The notes under the pieces were generated by a model that saw nothing but the letters and a program-made list of their open reading frames with translations, was not told the DNA's origin and made no database searches. From assembly GCA_900556675.1 (NCBI GenBank), contig USQE01000096.1:1-5349 (forward strand): a DNA stretch of 5,349 bases, in the 5' to 3' direction. The DNA comes from an uncultured Collinsella sp. Lineage in GTDB: Bacteria; Actinomycetota; Coriobacteriia; Coriobacteriales; Coriobacteriaceae. Made by a program: the position numbers and the translations under genes. This document shows, one piece after another, positions 4,342 through 5,349 of this stretch; positions within the stretch are counted from its first letter, which is position 1; the number at the start of each line of letters is the position of its first letter.

Positions 4342-5349
4342 CTACTCAAAGTATTGAAACTTGTTGGTCGAGAAGGCAAACGTGACGACAAAGCCTTTGC
4401 CGGGCTCGGATGCCGCGGTGACGTCGATGCCCATCTTGGAGCAGAGGCGCGCCACCAGGTAGAGGCCGATGCCCGTTGCGCGCTTGGTGGTGCGGCCGTT
4501 GTCGCCGGTAAAGCCCTTCTCGAACACGCGCGGCAGGTCTGCCGCACACACGCCGCAGCCGTTGTCCGCGACGGTAAGCTCGATGCGCTCGCTTGCCAGA
4601 CCCTCGTCCAGCAACGCACCCGAAAACACGATCTTTGCGCCGTCCTCACGCGCATATTTAATGCTGTTCTGAATGAGCTGGCCCAGAATAAACTCGAGCC
4701 ACTTCTCGTCGGTAAAGACCTCGAAGTCGAGGTTCTCGCACACCGGGGCCACATGCGCCGCAATGAGCTCGCGCGCGTTGGCTTTAATCGCGCCCGTCAC
4801 CAAGGTTTTGAGATCCCAGCGGCGAATCAGGTAGTCGCGCTCCACGACTTCCGAGCGCGCGTAGTACAGCGCCTGGTCGATATAGCGCTCCACGCGGGCA
4901 AGTTCGCGTGCCAGGTCGTCCACGCGCGACAAGTCGTCTTCGCTGCTGTCCAGGTTTTCCAAAATCAGGTGAGCCGCCGCCAGGGGCAGCTTGGCCTCGT
5001 GGACCCAGCTCTCGATATAGTCGCGATAGTCATCGGTCTGACGCCTGCCTTCGGCAACCTCGTCGCAGGCGGCTTTGCCCACCCGGCGCAAGACCTCGTA
5101 TTCGAGCTCGCCCTCGGCATAGGTCGGGCATTGCACCATCTCTTGCACCCATGCGGGACTCTCGAGCTCCTCTGCCGCGCGCTCCAACTGACGCAGAAAA
5201 CGGCGACGGCGAGCGTACTCGATCACGATGCCGAGCATACCAAAGATATAGGACACGCCGACCGCCACGACCACGATAGAAACGGGTGCGCCGGCGACCG
5301 TCAGCACAAAGCAGCTCAGCAGCACGCCGCACGTCCACCCGGCGACGGG
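4342..5349 (-). CDS. BceS/GraS-like intramembrane-sensing histidine kinase, 5' end outside window
   Basis: A membrane sensor kinase that would autophosphorylate on His and pass phosphate to a response regulator, probably encoded upstream beyond 5349. The frame is open to the right edge (335 residues visible; numbering from the first visible codon). Two hydrophobic segments (about 4-20 and 23-43) are joined by a very short loop, followed by RRRR, with no periplasmic sensor, HAMP or PAS domain. The dimerisation segment has ESWVHEAKLPLA, with the phospho-accepting His117, closely resembling the ESWVHE-K-P box of BceS-type kinases. The ATP domain has the N-box Asn228 (QLIQNSIKYA), DNGCG (262-266), VFEKGFTG (275-282) and GIGLYL (293-298). 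BceS relatives are about 330-350 residues, so little is missing. A GTG at 5325 is in frame but cuts into the first helix and is probably not the start. In Bacillus such kinases work with BceAB transporters against bacitracin or similar peptides; the ligand here is unknown. Confidence 0.9.
   Translation of the reverse strand, partial: PVAGWTCGVLLSCFVLTVAGAPVSIVVVAVGVSYIFGMLGIVIEYARRRRFLRQLERAAEELESPAWVQEMVQCPTYAEGELEYEVLRRVGKAACDEVAEGRRQTDDYRDYIESWVHEAKLPLAAAHLILENLDSSEDDLSRVDDLARELARVERYIDQALYYARSEVVERDYLIRRWDLKTLVTGAIKANARELIAAHVAPVCENLDFEVFTDEKWLEFILGQLIQNSIKYAREDGAKIVFSGALLDEGLASERIELTVADNGCGVCAADLPRVFEKGFTGDNGRTTKRATGIGLYLVARLCSKMGIDVTAASEPGKGFVVTFAFSTNKFQYFE

Overview
The window is bacterial, gene-dense and mostly GC-rich. 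Its protein set (PcrA/UvrD helicase, UppP with a long cytoplasmic insert, single-domain universal stress protein, Bce-type histidine kinase) and its codon style suggest a high-GC Gram-positive. My best guess is a Coriobacteriia member such as Collinsella. That rests on composition and protein character, not on a search.

Layout, left to right. (1) 1-618, minus: N-terminal part of a PcrA/UvrD-type helicase that runs off the left edge. (2) 619-949: gap holding the helicase ribosome binding site, a candidate promoter, and the bulged terminator of the next gene. (3) 950-1924, minus: uppP, undecaprenyl-diphosphatase, probably starting at TTG. (4) 1925-2171: divergent intergenic region with candidate promoters and a small inverted repeat. 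(5) 2172-2609, plus: a universal stress protein, followed by a hairpin terminator that sits between it and the convergent hipA. (6) 2700-4225, minus: a complete hipBA toxin-antitoxin operon with overlapping genes. (7) 4226-4341: the hipBA control region, with two perfect inverted repeats sharing one core and covering an extended -10 promoter. (8) 4342-5349, minus: a BceS/GraS-like intramembrane-sensing histidine kinase, cut at its 5' end by the right edge.

Two themes stand out. UppP recycles undecaprenyl pyrophosphate, the target of bacitracin, and the kinase belongs to the family that responds to bacitracin-like antibiotics, so both sides of the window touch the same lipid carrier. Between them lies a HipBA persistence-type module of visibly lower GC that looks inserted and carries its own autoregulatory operator pair. 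I found no RNA gene, CRISPR array, insertion sequence or phage gene. The most striking DNA is the hipBA operator pair. I do not see a wholly undescribed system.
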